Assembly (NCBI GenBank): GCA_003574785.1
Contig: QORU01000004.1
Span: 1 to 64,000 of the forward strand
From: Taklimakanibacter deserti
GTDB taxonomy: Bacteria > Pseudomonadota > Alphaproteobacteria > Rhizobiales > Aestuariivirgaceae
DNA: 64,000 nt
Direction of reading: 5' to 3'
Part shown: in pieces, positions 1 to 7,334 of the stretch
How positions within the stretch are numbered: position 1 is the first letter of the stretch
Layout of the letters: each line of letters opens with the position of its first letter
Notes under the pieces: generated by a model
Databases searched by the model: none
The model's input: the letters and a program-made list of their open reading frames with translations, nothing else
What the model was told of the DNA's origin: nothing
Translations under genes and position numbers: made by a program

Positions 1-72
1 GCTCACAAGCTTCTCGTCCGCCTCAATGCCAAAGCACGCGATGCGCGAGCGCAATATGCAAATGCAACTTGA
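1..72 (+). CDS. Transposase C-terminus, IS110-like (partial)
   Basis: Frame 1 is open from the first base and ends in TGA at 70-72, giving a 23-residue tail. It contains the string KLLVRLNAKARDA, which resembles the conserved end of IS110/IS116/IS902 transposases (family tails of the form KLL-x-LNA-x-xRD). This part lies beyond the RuvC-like and Transposase_20 domains, so no catalytic residue is visible. The reading is based on a short tail only; another transposase family is possible. Confidence 0.5.
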   Translation, partial: AHKLLVRLNAKARDARAQYANAT

Positions 73-92
73 CACCCCAGATAGTCGCTCCC
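1..92 (+). mobile_element. Right end of an insertion sequence (IS110-like), cut by the window edge
   Basis: The first 72 bases encode the C-terminus of a transposase-like protein. About 20 bases of non-coding IS end follow, and then the sequence resumes as the antiporter gene on the other strand near position 93. No terminal inverted repeat can be tested because the other end lies outside the window. The junction position is an estimate from where antiporter family similarity stops. Confidence 0.5.
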
Positions 93-1613
93 CGCCTCGA
101 AGCCGTTGGGAATGGCGAGGATGACGAGGCGCGCGCCCGCGATATTGGCGGCGGCGAGCGTTTCGGCCTTGGCCGCATGGGCGGGGATGACTTCGATGCC
201 CTTTTCCCGGAGCCCCGCCGCCCGCGGGCTTGCATCCTCGATGACAAGGAAGGCCGCCTCCTTTTGCTTGAGCGCCGCGCTCACGATGCTGCCGACGCGG
301 CCATGCCCGATAAGCACGATATGGTCGTTGAGAGACGTGGCGGTGAGATCATCGTCCGGATCGGCGGGCGCGCTCGCAGCCCCGGCCGGCGCCTTCCGGT
401 CGAAACGCGCCTTCCAGAGATCGAGCGCGGTGAAGGCCAGCGGATTGAGCACGATCGACAGGATCGCGCCGGCGAGGATGAGGTCGCGTGCCTCGGCCGG
501 GATGAGCCCCAGATCGCGGCCCACATCCGCGAGGATGAAGGAGAATTCGCCGATCTGGGCGAGGCTCGCCGAGATGGTGAGCGCCGTCATTAGCGGATGA
601 CGGAATGCGAGCACGATCAGGAAGGCGGCAAGCGATTTGCCGATCACGATGACGAAGAGGGTCGCCACCATTGGCAAGGGATCGCGCAAGAGGCTCATCG
701 GATCGAACAGCATGCCGGCCGAGACGAAGAACAGCACCGCGAAGGCATCGCGCAACGGCAGTGATTCCTCCGCCGCGCGCTGACTGAGCTGCGATTCGCT
801 CAGGATCATGCCGGCGAAGAAGGCGCCGAGTGCCAGCGACACGCCGAAGAGCTTGGCGGCGCCGAAAGCGACGCCGAGCGCTATGGCGAGGACCGCGAGC
901 CGGAACAGCTCGCGTGAGCCGGTATGGGCGACATAATGCAGAAGCCAGGGGATGAGCTTGCGGCCGACGATCAGCATCAGCGCCACGAACAGCGCCACCT
1001 TGACGAAGGTGAGGATGAGCACGCCCGCGAGACCGAGCCCCAGATACTCGGCGATGGGATCGGCATGCGACGCCTCGCCGCCCGATTGAATGACCTGGGC
1101 GAGCGCCGGCAGCAGGACCAGCGCCAGCACCATCGCCAGGTCTTCGACGATGAGCCAGCCGACGGCGATGCGGCCGCGCTCGGTCTCGAGGATGCGCCGT
1201 TCCTGCAGGGCCCTGAGCAGCACGACGGTGCTCGCCACCGACAAGGCAAGCCCGAAGACGAGGCCTGCCGCCGGCGCCCAGCCGAGCCACCAGGCTATGG
1301 CTGTGCCCATGGCGGTGGCGATGGCGATCTGAACGATGGCGCCCGGGACCGCTATCGCCCTGACCGACAGGAGATCCTTCAGGGAGAAATGCAAGCCCAC
1401 GCCGAACATGAGCAGGATGACGCCGATCTCGGCCAGTTGCGGCGCCAGCGCCTGATCGGCCACGAAGCCCGGGGTGAACGGCCCGACCAGGATGCCGGCG
1501 ACCAGGTAGCCGACGAGCGGCGGTATCTTGAACCGGTTGGCGATGGCGCCGAGGATGAAAGCGAGGCCGAGGCCGATGACGATCGTGGCGATAAGCGGCG
1601 TTTCATGCGGCAT
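3..1613 (-). CDS. KefB/YbaL-type monovalent cation:proton antiporter, C-terminus disrupted
   Basis: CPA2-family inner-membrane antiporter that would exchange K+ or Na+ for protons. Residues 1 to about 400 form a dozen hydrophobic segments of the Na+/H+ exchanger domain. A cytoplasmic RCK/TrkA-N domain starts near residue 429 with the nucleotide-binding string VLIGHGRVG. In YbaL-type relatives the string IPNGFEAG is followed by a helix and about 50 more residues. Here, directly after it (about residue 508), the protein turns into 28 unrelated residues and stops. That unrelated part coincides with the IS end at 1-92, so the gene is probably inactivated or left with a truncated sensor domain. 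Start ATG at 1611-1613 has a GGGGAG about 14 bases upstream. Confidence 0.8.
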   Translation of the reverse strand: MPHETPLIATIVIGLGLAFILGAIANRFKIPPLVGYLVAGILVGPFTPGFVADQALAPQLAEIGVILLMFGVGLHFSLKDLLSVRAIAVPGAIVQIAIATAMGTAIAWWLGWAPAAGLVFGLALSVASTVVLLRALQERRILETERGRIAVGWLIVEDLAMVLALVLLPALAQVIQSGGEASHADPIAEYLGLGLAGVLILTFVKVALFVALMLIVGRKLIPWLLHYVAHTGSRELFRLAVLAIALGVAFGAAKLFGVSLALGAFFAGMILSESQLSQRAAEESLPLRDAFAVLFFVSAGMLFDPMSLLRDPLPMVATLFVIVIGKSLAAFLIVLAFRHPLMTALTISASLAQIGEFSFILADVGRDLGLIPAEARDLILAGAILSIVLNPLAFTALDLWKARFDRKAPAGAASAPADPDDDLTATSLNDHIVLIGHGRVGSIVSAALKQKEAAFLVIEDASPRAAGLREKGIEVIPAHAAKAETLAAANIAGARLVILAIPNGFEAGSDYLGCQVAFAYCARASRALALRRTRSL

Positions 1614-1795
1614 GCGGGACGAGTGGTCTCCCCTCTTGCTTGCGGGACAAAGTTGGATTATGGCCGCGCGTGCCCCGGCGGAACAAGCAAACTATGGCGT
1701 GATGACAATGAGTTGTGCGAAAAACCGCGATAGCCGCGGCGCTGCCACATTCGGTGGGTTAGACTGACGCCATACCCAAACCACCGGCTCTCTTC

Positions 1796-2287
1796 ATGAA
1801 GCTTTCAAAGCTTATAGGCCTGCTTTGCGTGTCCTGCAGTACGGGCCTTGCCCATGCGGCCGACCTCCCCGAGGACTTGTCCGTTTATGCGGGGAAATAT
1901 CCTTTTGACGTGGTGGACGGTTATTCTTTCTTCGAGAATCCAAAGGTCGTGGCGGCGCTCGACAACACGGCGGGACCCGGCACGGCGGACTGGGTCGACA
2001 ATCTCGATGTCGGGACGCCGATAGCTCTACAGGAAGACGGGCTCATCGCTACGGTCTGCGAGGCGCATAATTGCGGCAACAACAATGCCGCACTGGCGAT
2101 CTCGGTCGCGGGCCGGCTCATCGCCCTCTGTCTCTTCTCGAAAGAGGGCGATCTCGGCACGGTGCCGGGCCAGGTACATTGGATCGGGCTCAGCCTCGAC
2201 CGTTATATCGATCCGCCCGACGAAGGCGGCGGCTGCCCGCGCGACGCCGATGAGTTCCTGGAAGCCTACAGCAAGGCGCTCCAGTAG
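1796..2287 (+). CDS. Secreted protein resembling Ivy-type lysozyme inhibitors
   Basis: 163-residue precursor with a signal peptide (about residues 1-21, ending LAHA). The mature part carries CEAHNCG at residues 88-94, followed by small and hydrophobic strands. This matches the spacing of the Ivy lysozyme-inhibitory loop CKPHDCG in E. coli, and total length is also close to Ivy (157 aa). Ivy binds c-type lysozyme in the periplasm by inserting this loop into the active site. Only the cysteine pair, the histidine and the glycine are shared in the loop, so the assignment is tentative. The gene is monocistronic, with the mosaic repeat downstream. Confidence 0.45.
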   Translation: MKLSKLIGLLCVSCSTGLAHAADLPEDLSVYAGKYPFDVVDGYSFFENPKVVAALDNTAGPGTADWVDNLDVGTPIALQEDGLIATVCEAHNCGNNNAALAISVAGRLIALCLFSKEGDLGTVPGQVHWIGLSLDRYIDPPDEGGGCPRDADEFLEAYSKALQ

Positions 2288-2320
2288 AGCCGGCCGAAAA
2301 TCTTAAGTTTAATGTCTGAC

Positions 2321-2458
2321 GGGTGGGAAACCGGTATCCACTTTTCCCGATCAGGCGTAGAGCAAATCCCGCCAAAGTTGCAGACTTTGGCGATAAGGAT
2401 CTGCTCCAACATATTAATCTGGCGCGATTCCTTTCGACGAGGTGATTCCACCTCGTCG
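2321..2458. repeat. RIME-like intergenic mosaic of three palindromes
   Basis: Three adjacent inverted repeats fill the gap between two secreted-protein genes. The first is GGGAAA (2325-2330) with TTTCCC (2343-2348) around a CCGGTATCC core. The second is a two-tier hairpin at 2360-2406. The third is a perfect 10-bp stem at 2435-2444 and 2449-2458 with an ATTC loop. Similar mosaics (RIME elements) are common between rhizobial genes. The last hairpin could also act as a transcript 3' end, but it lacks a U-tract. Confidence 0.6.
2360..2406. repeat. Two-tier hairpin repeat, copy 1 (TTGCAGA loop, ATAA bulge)
   Basis: The outer stem is 2360-2369 with 2397-2406 (one mismatch). The inner stem is 2370-2377 with 2385-2392 (8 bp). 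The loop TTGCAGA is 2378-2384 and the 3' side bulge ATAA is 2393-2396. The element at 20205-20247 has the same loop, the same bulge and the same stem order but different stem sequences. Confidence 0.7.
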
Positions 2459-2552
2459 GGAAGCGCGCTAGCTTCATTGAATCGAAATCTTAGGCATTGG
2501 CATCAAGTCTCTGATTTGACTCAAGTTCTGGACGAGGTGGGAATTGGCAGCG

Positions 2553-3170
2553 ATGCAGTTGACCAGATGGCTTGGATGGGGCGCCGGGATCCTGTTGCTG
2601 TCCCTCGGCGCCCATGCCGAGACCACCGGGACGGAAGGCGACGCCACCTTGCTGCCCGGCTGCCAATGGAAGGACCAGACGATTCTCATCCACGGCAAGC
2701 CCAGTCAGCAGCTGAGCTTCCGCTACCAGGAATGCACAGCCAAGGACCTGCCCAAGGTCGTCTATGCGCTCAATGAGCGCGAGGAGCTGATCCAGTCCTG
2801 GGGCGGCGATCATGGCGGCCCGGTCGCGCGCTTCTGGCCCTTGAAGGGCGAGAAACCCTCCGTCTTGATCCACAATATCGCGGCCCCCTCGATCGATCCC
2901 AAGGAGATCGGACGCTGCGTCGTTCATCTCGACTTTGCGTCCAACACCTATAATTACGAGCCCAATGCGGCCTATATGGAAGAGCTGCTCGCCACCGACG
3001 AGCCCTTTGCCTCTTGCGGCGACTACGGCACGACGAATGACGCGATCCAGTATTTCGTCGTCATCGACAAAGTGCTGCTGGCCTATATGTGGCTCGGCCA
3101 GGACACGCCGTTCTTCGATCCGGCCAGCTTCAAATATGTGAATACCGAGAAGCCGGGCGTGGTGGAGTAG
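2553..3170 (+). CDS. Secreted protein of unknown function
   Basis: 205 residues starting at ATG 2553. The upstream GAGGTGGG is 11 bases from this ATG but only 2 bases from the in-frame TTG at 2544, which favours the ATG. An N-terminal hydrophobic segment ending in AHAE looks like a cleaved signal peptide, so the product is periplasmic or extracellular. The mature part has four cysteines (in GCQW, YQECT, GRCVV and ASCGD), consistent with two disulfides, and is acidic overall. I recognise no family. It follows the Ivy-like gene on the same strand, separated by the mosaic repeat. Confidence 0.7.
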   Translation: MQLTRWLGWGAGILLLSLGAHAETTGTEGDATLLPGCQWKDQTILIHGKPSQQLSFRYQECTAKDLPKVVYALNEREELIQSWGGDHGGPVARFWPLKGEKPSVLIHNIAAPSIDPKEIGRCVVHLDFASNTYNYEPNAAYMEELLATDEPFASCGDYGTTNDAIQYFVVIDKVLLAYMWLGQDTPFFDPASFKYVNTEKPGVVE

Positions 3171-3197
3171 CCCGCATCGGCCTGGCCATCCATCCAG

Positions 3198-3845
3198 TCA
3201 ACCGCAATAAGCCTTGCCGCTGCGCCGGTTGGCGAGATCGAGATGGAAGTGATCGTTGTGTTGCCGGTTGTAGCCCGGCCCGAGGACGGTCATGAACTCG
3301 GCGCAGGCGTCCTTGCGGATCTCGCGCAGGAAGGTTCTTTCATCGTCTTCGCCGCGCCAGCCCTGCTTGATCGTGATCTTGCGGCCGTCGGCGAGCGTGA
3401 AGCTCGATATGTCGATGGCGTTGCCGAATCCGTGCTCGCTCATGCGGGCACCGCGCTTGTTGTTGCGGGCCCGGCAGGAATAGGACCCGGCGATGTCGAG
3501 CGCGGTCACATTCTCGCCGAACGCCGCCTGCGCCGCCGGCTGGACAACGGCGCCCATCCAGTCGTGCAAGGGCTGGGTGACGCTGCAATTGAGGATGGCG
3601 GGCTGGCTGAGCGTGACGCCCGCCACCGAATACATGCGCCAGGGATTGGGCACCTGGCAGCCATTGCCTTCGTCGATCGGATCGAGCTTCTCGGCATCGC
3701 CCAGGATGCGCGGATCGGTGAGGCAGTAGATGGGAGGTGCGATGAGGCCTTCGGTCGTGAACTGTTTTGATCCATCGCCGCAGGCGGAGAGCATGGCGAG
3801 GACGGCCGTGCCGACGGAAAGCCCAACGAGCCTCTCGATACGCAT
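3198..3845 (-). CDS. Extensin-like C-terminal domain lipoprotein
   Basis: 215 residues. The lipobox LSAC places the lipidated cysteine at 22. The rest matches the Extensin-like_C domain (PF06904), which shares the fold of zinc D-Ala-D-Ala peptidases. Visible ligand-type residues are H138 and D145 in SEHGFGNAID, and H196, H199 and H201 in HNDHFH. Several cysteines (41, 63, 87, 124, 181, 214) could form disulfides. Relatives occur widely in Rhizobiales envelopes; a cell-wall hydrolytic role is inferred from the fold, not proven. It runs opposite to the preceding secreted-protein gene, with 27 bases between the stop codons. Confidence 0.8.
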   Translation of the reverse strand: MRIERLVGLSVGTAVLAMLSACGDGSKQFTTEGLIAPPIYCLTDPRILGDAEKLDPIDEGNGCQVPNPWRMYSVAGVTLSQPAILNCSVTQPLHDWMGAVVQPAAQAAFGENVTALDIAGSYSCRARNNKRGARMSEHGFGNAIDISSFTLADGRKITIKQGWRGEDDERTFLREIRKDACAEFMTVLGPGYNRQHNDHFHLDLANRRSGKAYCG

Positions 3846-3961
3846 GAACCAACTCCGGAACGCAACCGACCCGCCCGGAGGTTAGAATTTTAAGATTAAT
3901 AGAGATTTCATGGCCGCCCTCGAGCCGGTCATCCCGTCAAAATAAGTTTAGGGGGGCCGGA

Positions 3962-4570
3962 TCAGCCTTCCAAGGCATTCATGAGCTGCAGCAGGTCACC
4001 TCTGCGCTTGGACAGATAGGAGGTAAAGATGCTCCGCTGCATATAGATCATCGAGAAGCCGAGCACTTTCGCATCGGCGACCTTGTAGGTCTTGTTGCGC
4101 CAGACCAGCCGCCAGTTGACCGTGTAGGTCTGGCCCGACATCAGATAGATCCGGCTCGAGACCATGATATCCTTGCCGTCGGTCTCGGCCTCGCCCACCT
4201 CATATTTGGCGATCGGATATTGCCGCGACTGGTCGGCGAAATAGCGCGACATGAACACCGCCACACCGCGGAAATAGCGTGGCCGCTGGGCGGAAACGAG
4301 ATTGGCCTTGTACTGGCCGAGCGAATAGAGCGCGATTTCGGGAACATCGGCATAGCGCTGGATGACGCTGAGGAAGGCGGAGACGGTTCCCTGACGGTGC
4401 GCCTCGAGCAGATCCCTGCCGACCTTCCTCATGAAGGCGACGGAAGGATGGTTCTTGTCGCCGGCAAGGGCCGTCGTTCCGGCGAGACCGGCGCATGCCA
4501 ATCCGGCGCCCGCCTTGATAAAGGCGCGCCGCGAGAGGCTCTCCACCCTGCCCTTCGGAAACTCAGCCAT
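3962..4570 (-). CDS. MlaC-like periplasmic lipid-binding protein, third copy
   Basis: 202 residues from ATG 4570. An upstream in-frame TTG at 4594 is less likely. It has a Tat-type signal (SRRAFIKAG, then a hydrophobic stretch ending ALAG). The body matches the MlaC/Ttg2D family (PF05494), whose members carry phospholipids across the periplasm between the outer-membrane MlaA complex and the inner-membrane MlaFEDB importer. Family features seen are the YSLGQYK segment and the alternating strand region around SSRIYLMSGQTYTVNWRL. It is the last gene of the mlaA-led operon, 70 bases after the second copy. Confidence 0.8.
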   Translation of the reverse strand: MAEFPKGRVESLSRRAFIKAGAGLACAGLAGTTALAGDKNHPSVAFMRKVGRDLLEAHRQGTVSAFLSVIQRYADVPEIALYSLGQYKANLVSAQRPRYFRGVAVFMSRYFADQSRQYPIAKYEVGEAETDGKDIMVSSRIYLMSGQTYTVNWRLVWRNKTYKVADAKVLGFSMIYMQRSIFTSYLSKRRGDLLQLMNALEG

Positions 4571-4640
4571 GATTCGCCTTGATAGCCTTCTCAAGTGAAA
4601 AGACGTAACGGAATCGACTGTATTTCGTCAACTGCGGTCC

Positions 4641-5252
4641 TCACCAGCTTTCCGCGCTGCGCAATTCCGCGAACAGCTGCTTGAAATCGCCCTGGGAACG
4701 CTTCAGCACGTCGGTGAAGCGCTTCTTGAGCTGCAGCGACAACCACACGCCGCGGACATTGATGTCGCTCACCTGGCCCCCGCCCAGAATGCGCCAGCGC
4801 ACCTGGCTCGTCGACCCGTTCTTGAAGCGCACCGAGGAGTTGACGATCGTCGTGTTGCCCTGCTTGCTGGAGGAATTGATCTCGATGCTCGAGCCTTGGA
4901 ACTCGTCGACATAATAGACGAAGAAGGCCGCCATGTAGAACGACACCAACTTGACGAATTCCCCCGCCATGCTGGGCGGCAGGTCCTTGCGGTAGGGCCC
5001 GAGCGCCACGAGGCCCACCGAGCGCACATTGGTATTCTGGTTGATGAGGCTCGAGAAGCGCTGCCGCATCGCCGCCTTGCCCGCCCCGCTATTGGCGAGC
5101 CGGATGACGTTGTTGCCGACACTGGTGACATACTGCTCAGCGGGTGACAGCGCCTCAGCCTTGCGTCCGGCAAGCGTGGTCGTCGCCAGCAGCAATGCAA
5201 AGCCCATGAAGCCGCGGCGGCTCAACCGCCCGTGGAAAACCTTATCGCTCAT
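4641..5252 (-). CDS. MlaC-like periplasmic lipid-binding protein, second copy
   Basis: 203 residues. It has an N-terminal Tat-type motif SRRGFMG and a hydrophobic segment. The mature region begins with SPAEQYVTSVGNNVI, closely like the start of the first copy (SAESYVSKVGNGVI), and carries the LGPYRKDLP motif. It belongs to the MlaC/Ttg2D family of phospholipid shuttles. It lies 99 bases downstream of the first copy on the same strand. The three copies differ clearly from each other, so this is an old duplication rather than a recent one. Confidence 0.8.
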   Translation of the reverse strand: MSDKVFHGRLSRRGFMGFALLLATTTLAGRKAEALSPAEQYVTSVGNNVIRLANSGAGKAAMRQRFSSLINQNTNVRSVGLVALGPYRKDLPPSMAGEFVKLVSFYMAAFFVYYVDEFQGSSIEINSSSKQGNTTIVNSSVRFKNGSTSQVRWRILGGGQVSDINVRGVWLSLQLKKRFTDVLKRSQGDFKQLFAELRSAESW

Positions 5253-5351
5253 TCCTGATCCGTCGAGTTGATGCCTCTCTCGCGCCGAGATTTCTGCCAG
5301 AAAGGACGGTCGCCAGGCAAGCCGGGACGTGATGAAGTTCCGATGACGGGG

Positions 5352-5933
5352 TTACTTCCGCAGATAGTCGAGGAGCGCGGAGATCTGGCCGTTGTTCTTC
5401 TTGAGAACGGAGACGAAATTCGTCTTCTGGGTCGATGCCAGCCAGATGCCGTCGACATTCACATCGAAGATGCGGAAGCCGCCGCCGCGCTTGACCAGCC
5501 GCCAGGTGACCGGCACTGAGCCGCCGCCACCGCCCATATTGAGAACACTCTTCACCAGGACGCTGTCGCCCGCATCCTTGGTGCCTTGCACTTCAAGGCC
5601 CTGGCCGGCAAGCTTCTTGGCATACTGCTGGAAGACCCTGGCGATATAGTTCTCGACCAGGCTGTAATATTCGGCCTTGACGTCATTGGTGAGGCTTTTG
5701 CGATAGGGGCCGAGCGAGTAGATCGCGATGGCCGCGATGTCGGCATTGGACCTGAGAAGCGAGCGGAACTGGCTGACCGAATTGGCCCGGGCGGCGGCGA
5801 TGACGCCGTTGCCGACCTTGGAGACATAGCTTTCCGCCGACGTTGCCGCGAACACCAGCGACGGGGTCAACGCCAAGGGCAGAGCCAGAGACATGAAAAG
5901 ACGACGGCTGAGGGGCCGGACGATGTCAGTCAT
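5352..5933 (-). CDS. MlaC-like periplasmic lipid-binding protein, first copy
   Basis: 193 residues from ATG 5933, with TGAGGA about 9 bases upstream. The in-frame TTG at 5948 overlaps the mlaA stop and is less likely. The signal region contains SRRLFMSLALPL, a Tat or Sec signal. The body has the MlaC family pattern (YSLGPYRKSL, then a glycine-rich turn GGGGGS before VTWRLVKRGG). It starts 11 bases after the mlaA stop, so it is cotranscribed and probably takes lipid directly from that MlaA. Confidence 0.82.
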   Translation of the reverse strand: MTDIVRPLSRRLFMSLALPLALTPSLVFAATSAESYVSKVGNGVIAAARANSVSQFRSLLRSNADIAAIAIYSLGPYRKSLTNDVKAEYYSLVENYIARVFQQYAKKLAGQGLEVQGTKDAGDSVLVKSVLNMGGGGGSVPVTWRLVKRGGGFRIFDVNVDGIWLASTQKTNFVSVLKKNNGQISALLDYLRK

Positions 5934-5944
5934 GGTATCGATCC

Positions 5945-7171
5945 TCAATAGGGGTTGAGGGATTGCGGGATGGTTGATGGCGGCAGGCTGGAGGCGCCGG
6001 TACCCGGATTGTATCCGGCGGCTTCGTTGGCGATCTCGGCTTGCCGTTTCTGCGCATAGAGGTCGCGGACGCTGGCGTATAAATCGGGCGAATTTTTGCG
6101 CAGGCTGTCATAATCGTCGAGAATGGCCTCGCGCCCCGACACCACCTCGACGCCGATCGGGATCGAGCGCTCCCAGAAGGGCGCGTCATAGAGAATCCAG
6201 GTCATGGGATTGACCGCCGTGTCGGCGACCCTGCCGACCATGTCGCGCGGATTGCTGGGGCCGAGGAGCGGCAGCACGATATAGGGATTGCCATTGATGC
6301 CCCAGGTGCCGAGCGTCTGGCCGAAATCTTCGCGATGGAAAGGTTCACCAAGGCCTGTCGCATGATCGAAGATGCCGCCGATGCCCAGCGTGCTGTTGAC
6401 CATGAAGCGCTTGATCGTGTTGGCTGCCGCTTCCGGATTGCCCTGCAATATGTCGTTGGTCAGCGTGACGGGTGTCGCCAGATTGTTGACGACGTTGGTC
6501 ACGCCACGGCGTATCGGCGGCGGAACAATGGCGCGGTAGACCCGCGCGGCGGGCTCAAGCACCACGCGATCGACCACATCGTTGAAGCCGAACATCACGC
6601 GGTTGAAGCCTTCGAGCGGATCACTCTGCGTCGCGACGAGATCGCCGGGAACACTCTCGGGATCGCCGGTTGCGCCGCCGGTTTCATTCAGGTCCCCCGG
6701 CACCTGCACGCCATCGACGACATCGACGCCGGACACCGTGGCGGCCGGCTCGACGATCACGCGCTGCTTGGGATCGATCTCATAAACATACTGCTTGGGC
6801 TTGAGATTAATCTTGAGAACTTGCTGATCGGGATCGAACGTGAAGGCGTCCCCGGGATCGGTCTTGAAAACCTGCTCCTGGGGATCGATCTTCAAACCCG
6901 GCTGACGATCGGTCTTGGCAACCTGCTCCTTGGGATCGATCTTCAATGCCTGCTTGCTCTCGAGCTTCTTCGCCGCGAGCTGCTTTTTCTTCTTCTTGCT
7001 GCTCTGTTCATTCGACGCGAGGGAGAGGACGGTCTGGGTTATCCCAGCGCGCTCGGACTTGCGCTCCGCCGAGGCTGCAGCCGGCAGCAGCGCCAAAAGC
7101 GCAGCGCAGCAGGCGCATGTCGCCATGCGCCGCAAATGCACATTCTTCCGGTGGCTTACCGTCCGAAACAT
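5945..7171 (-). CDS. mlaA: MlaA (VacJ) family protein with a repeat-bearing N-terminal extension
   Basis: 408 residues from ATG 7171; the GTG just before it at 7174 is too close to the GGGAG site. The MlaA domain runs from about residue 183 (SDPLEGFNRVMFGFND) to about 365. It would form the outer-membrane ring that pulls mislocalised phospholipid out of the outer leaflet. A signal peptide ends near AAASA (residue 35). No clear lipobox follows, although classical MlaA is a lipoprotein. Residues 36-180 are extra: a lysine-rich run (59-63), then four imperfect repeats of about 13 residues built on KIDPxEQVxKTD (76-88, 93-105, 110-122, 130-142). The gene heads the operon with three MlaC-like genes; no mlaFEDB is in the window. 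Confidence 0.85.
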   Translation of the reverse strand: MFRTVSHRKNVHLRRMATCACCAALLALLPAAASAERKSERAGITQTVLSLASNEQSSKKKKKQLAAKKLESKQALKIDPKEQVAKTDRQPGLKIDPQEQVFKTDPGDAFTFDPDQQVLKINLKPKQYVYEIDPKQRVIVEPAATVSGVDVVDGVQVPGDLNETGGATGDPESVPGDLVATQSDPLEGFNRVMFGFNDVVDRVVLEPAARVYRAIVPPPIRRGVTNVVNNLATPVTLTNDILQGNPEAAANTIKRFMVNSTLGIGGIFDHATGLGEPFHREDFGQTLGTWGINGNPYIVLPLLGPSNPRDMVGRVADTAVNPMTWILYDAPFWERSIPIGVEVVSGREAILDDYDSLRKNSPDLYASVRDLYAQKRQAEIANEAAGYNPGTGASSLPPSTIPQSLNPY

Positions 7172-7300
7172 CACGACTCCCGCTTCCCCTCACCTTAGCG
7201 CATTTTTCCCAGAGCGCGACGACAATTTATGTGACTGTTCATGACTTCGATGGGACGTGAGTTAGGCCTTTTTTAGGTTAATACCATCCTAACGTTGATT

Positions 7301-7332
7301 TTGACATAAAGATATGTTTATGTGAGCATATT
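7301..7332 (+). promoter_or_regulatory. Promoter with overlapping inverted-repeat operator upstream of the SahR-like gene
   Basis: A perfect -35 TTGACA (7301-7306) overlaps a 20-bp inverted repeat at 7304-7323: ACATAAAGAT paired with ATGTTTATGT, 9 of 10 positions symmetric. A CATATT at 7327-7332 could be the -10 with a 20-base spacer. SahR-type regulators of the methionine cycle are reported to use an AT-rich palindrome of this kind, so autoregulation is likely. The binding assignment is inference. Confidence 0.6.
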
Positions 7333-7334
7333 GA

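Noticed and set aside
2435..2458. Intrinsic terminator after the secreted-protein genes
   Set aside because: The stem is perfect, but no U-rich run follows on either strand and it is part of a larger repeat mosaic.
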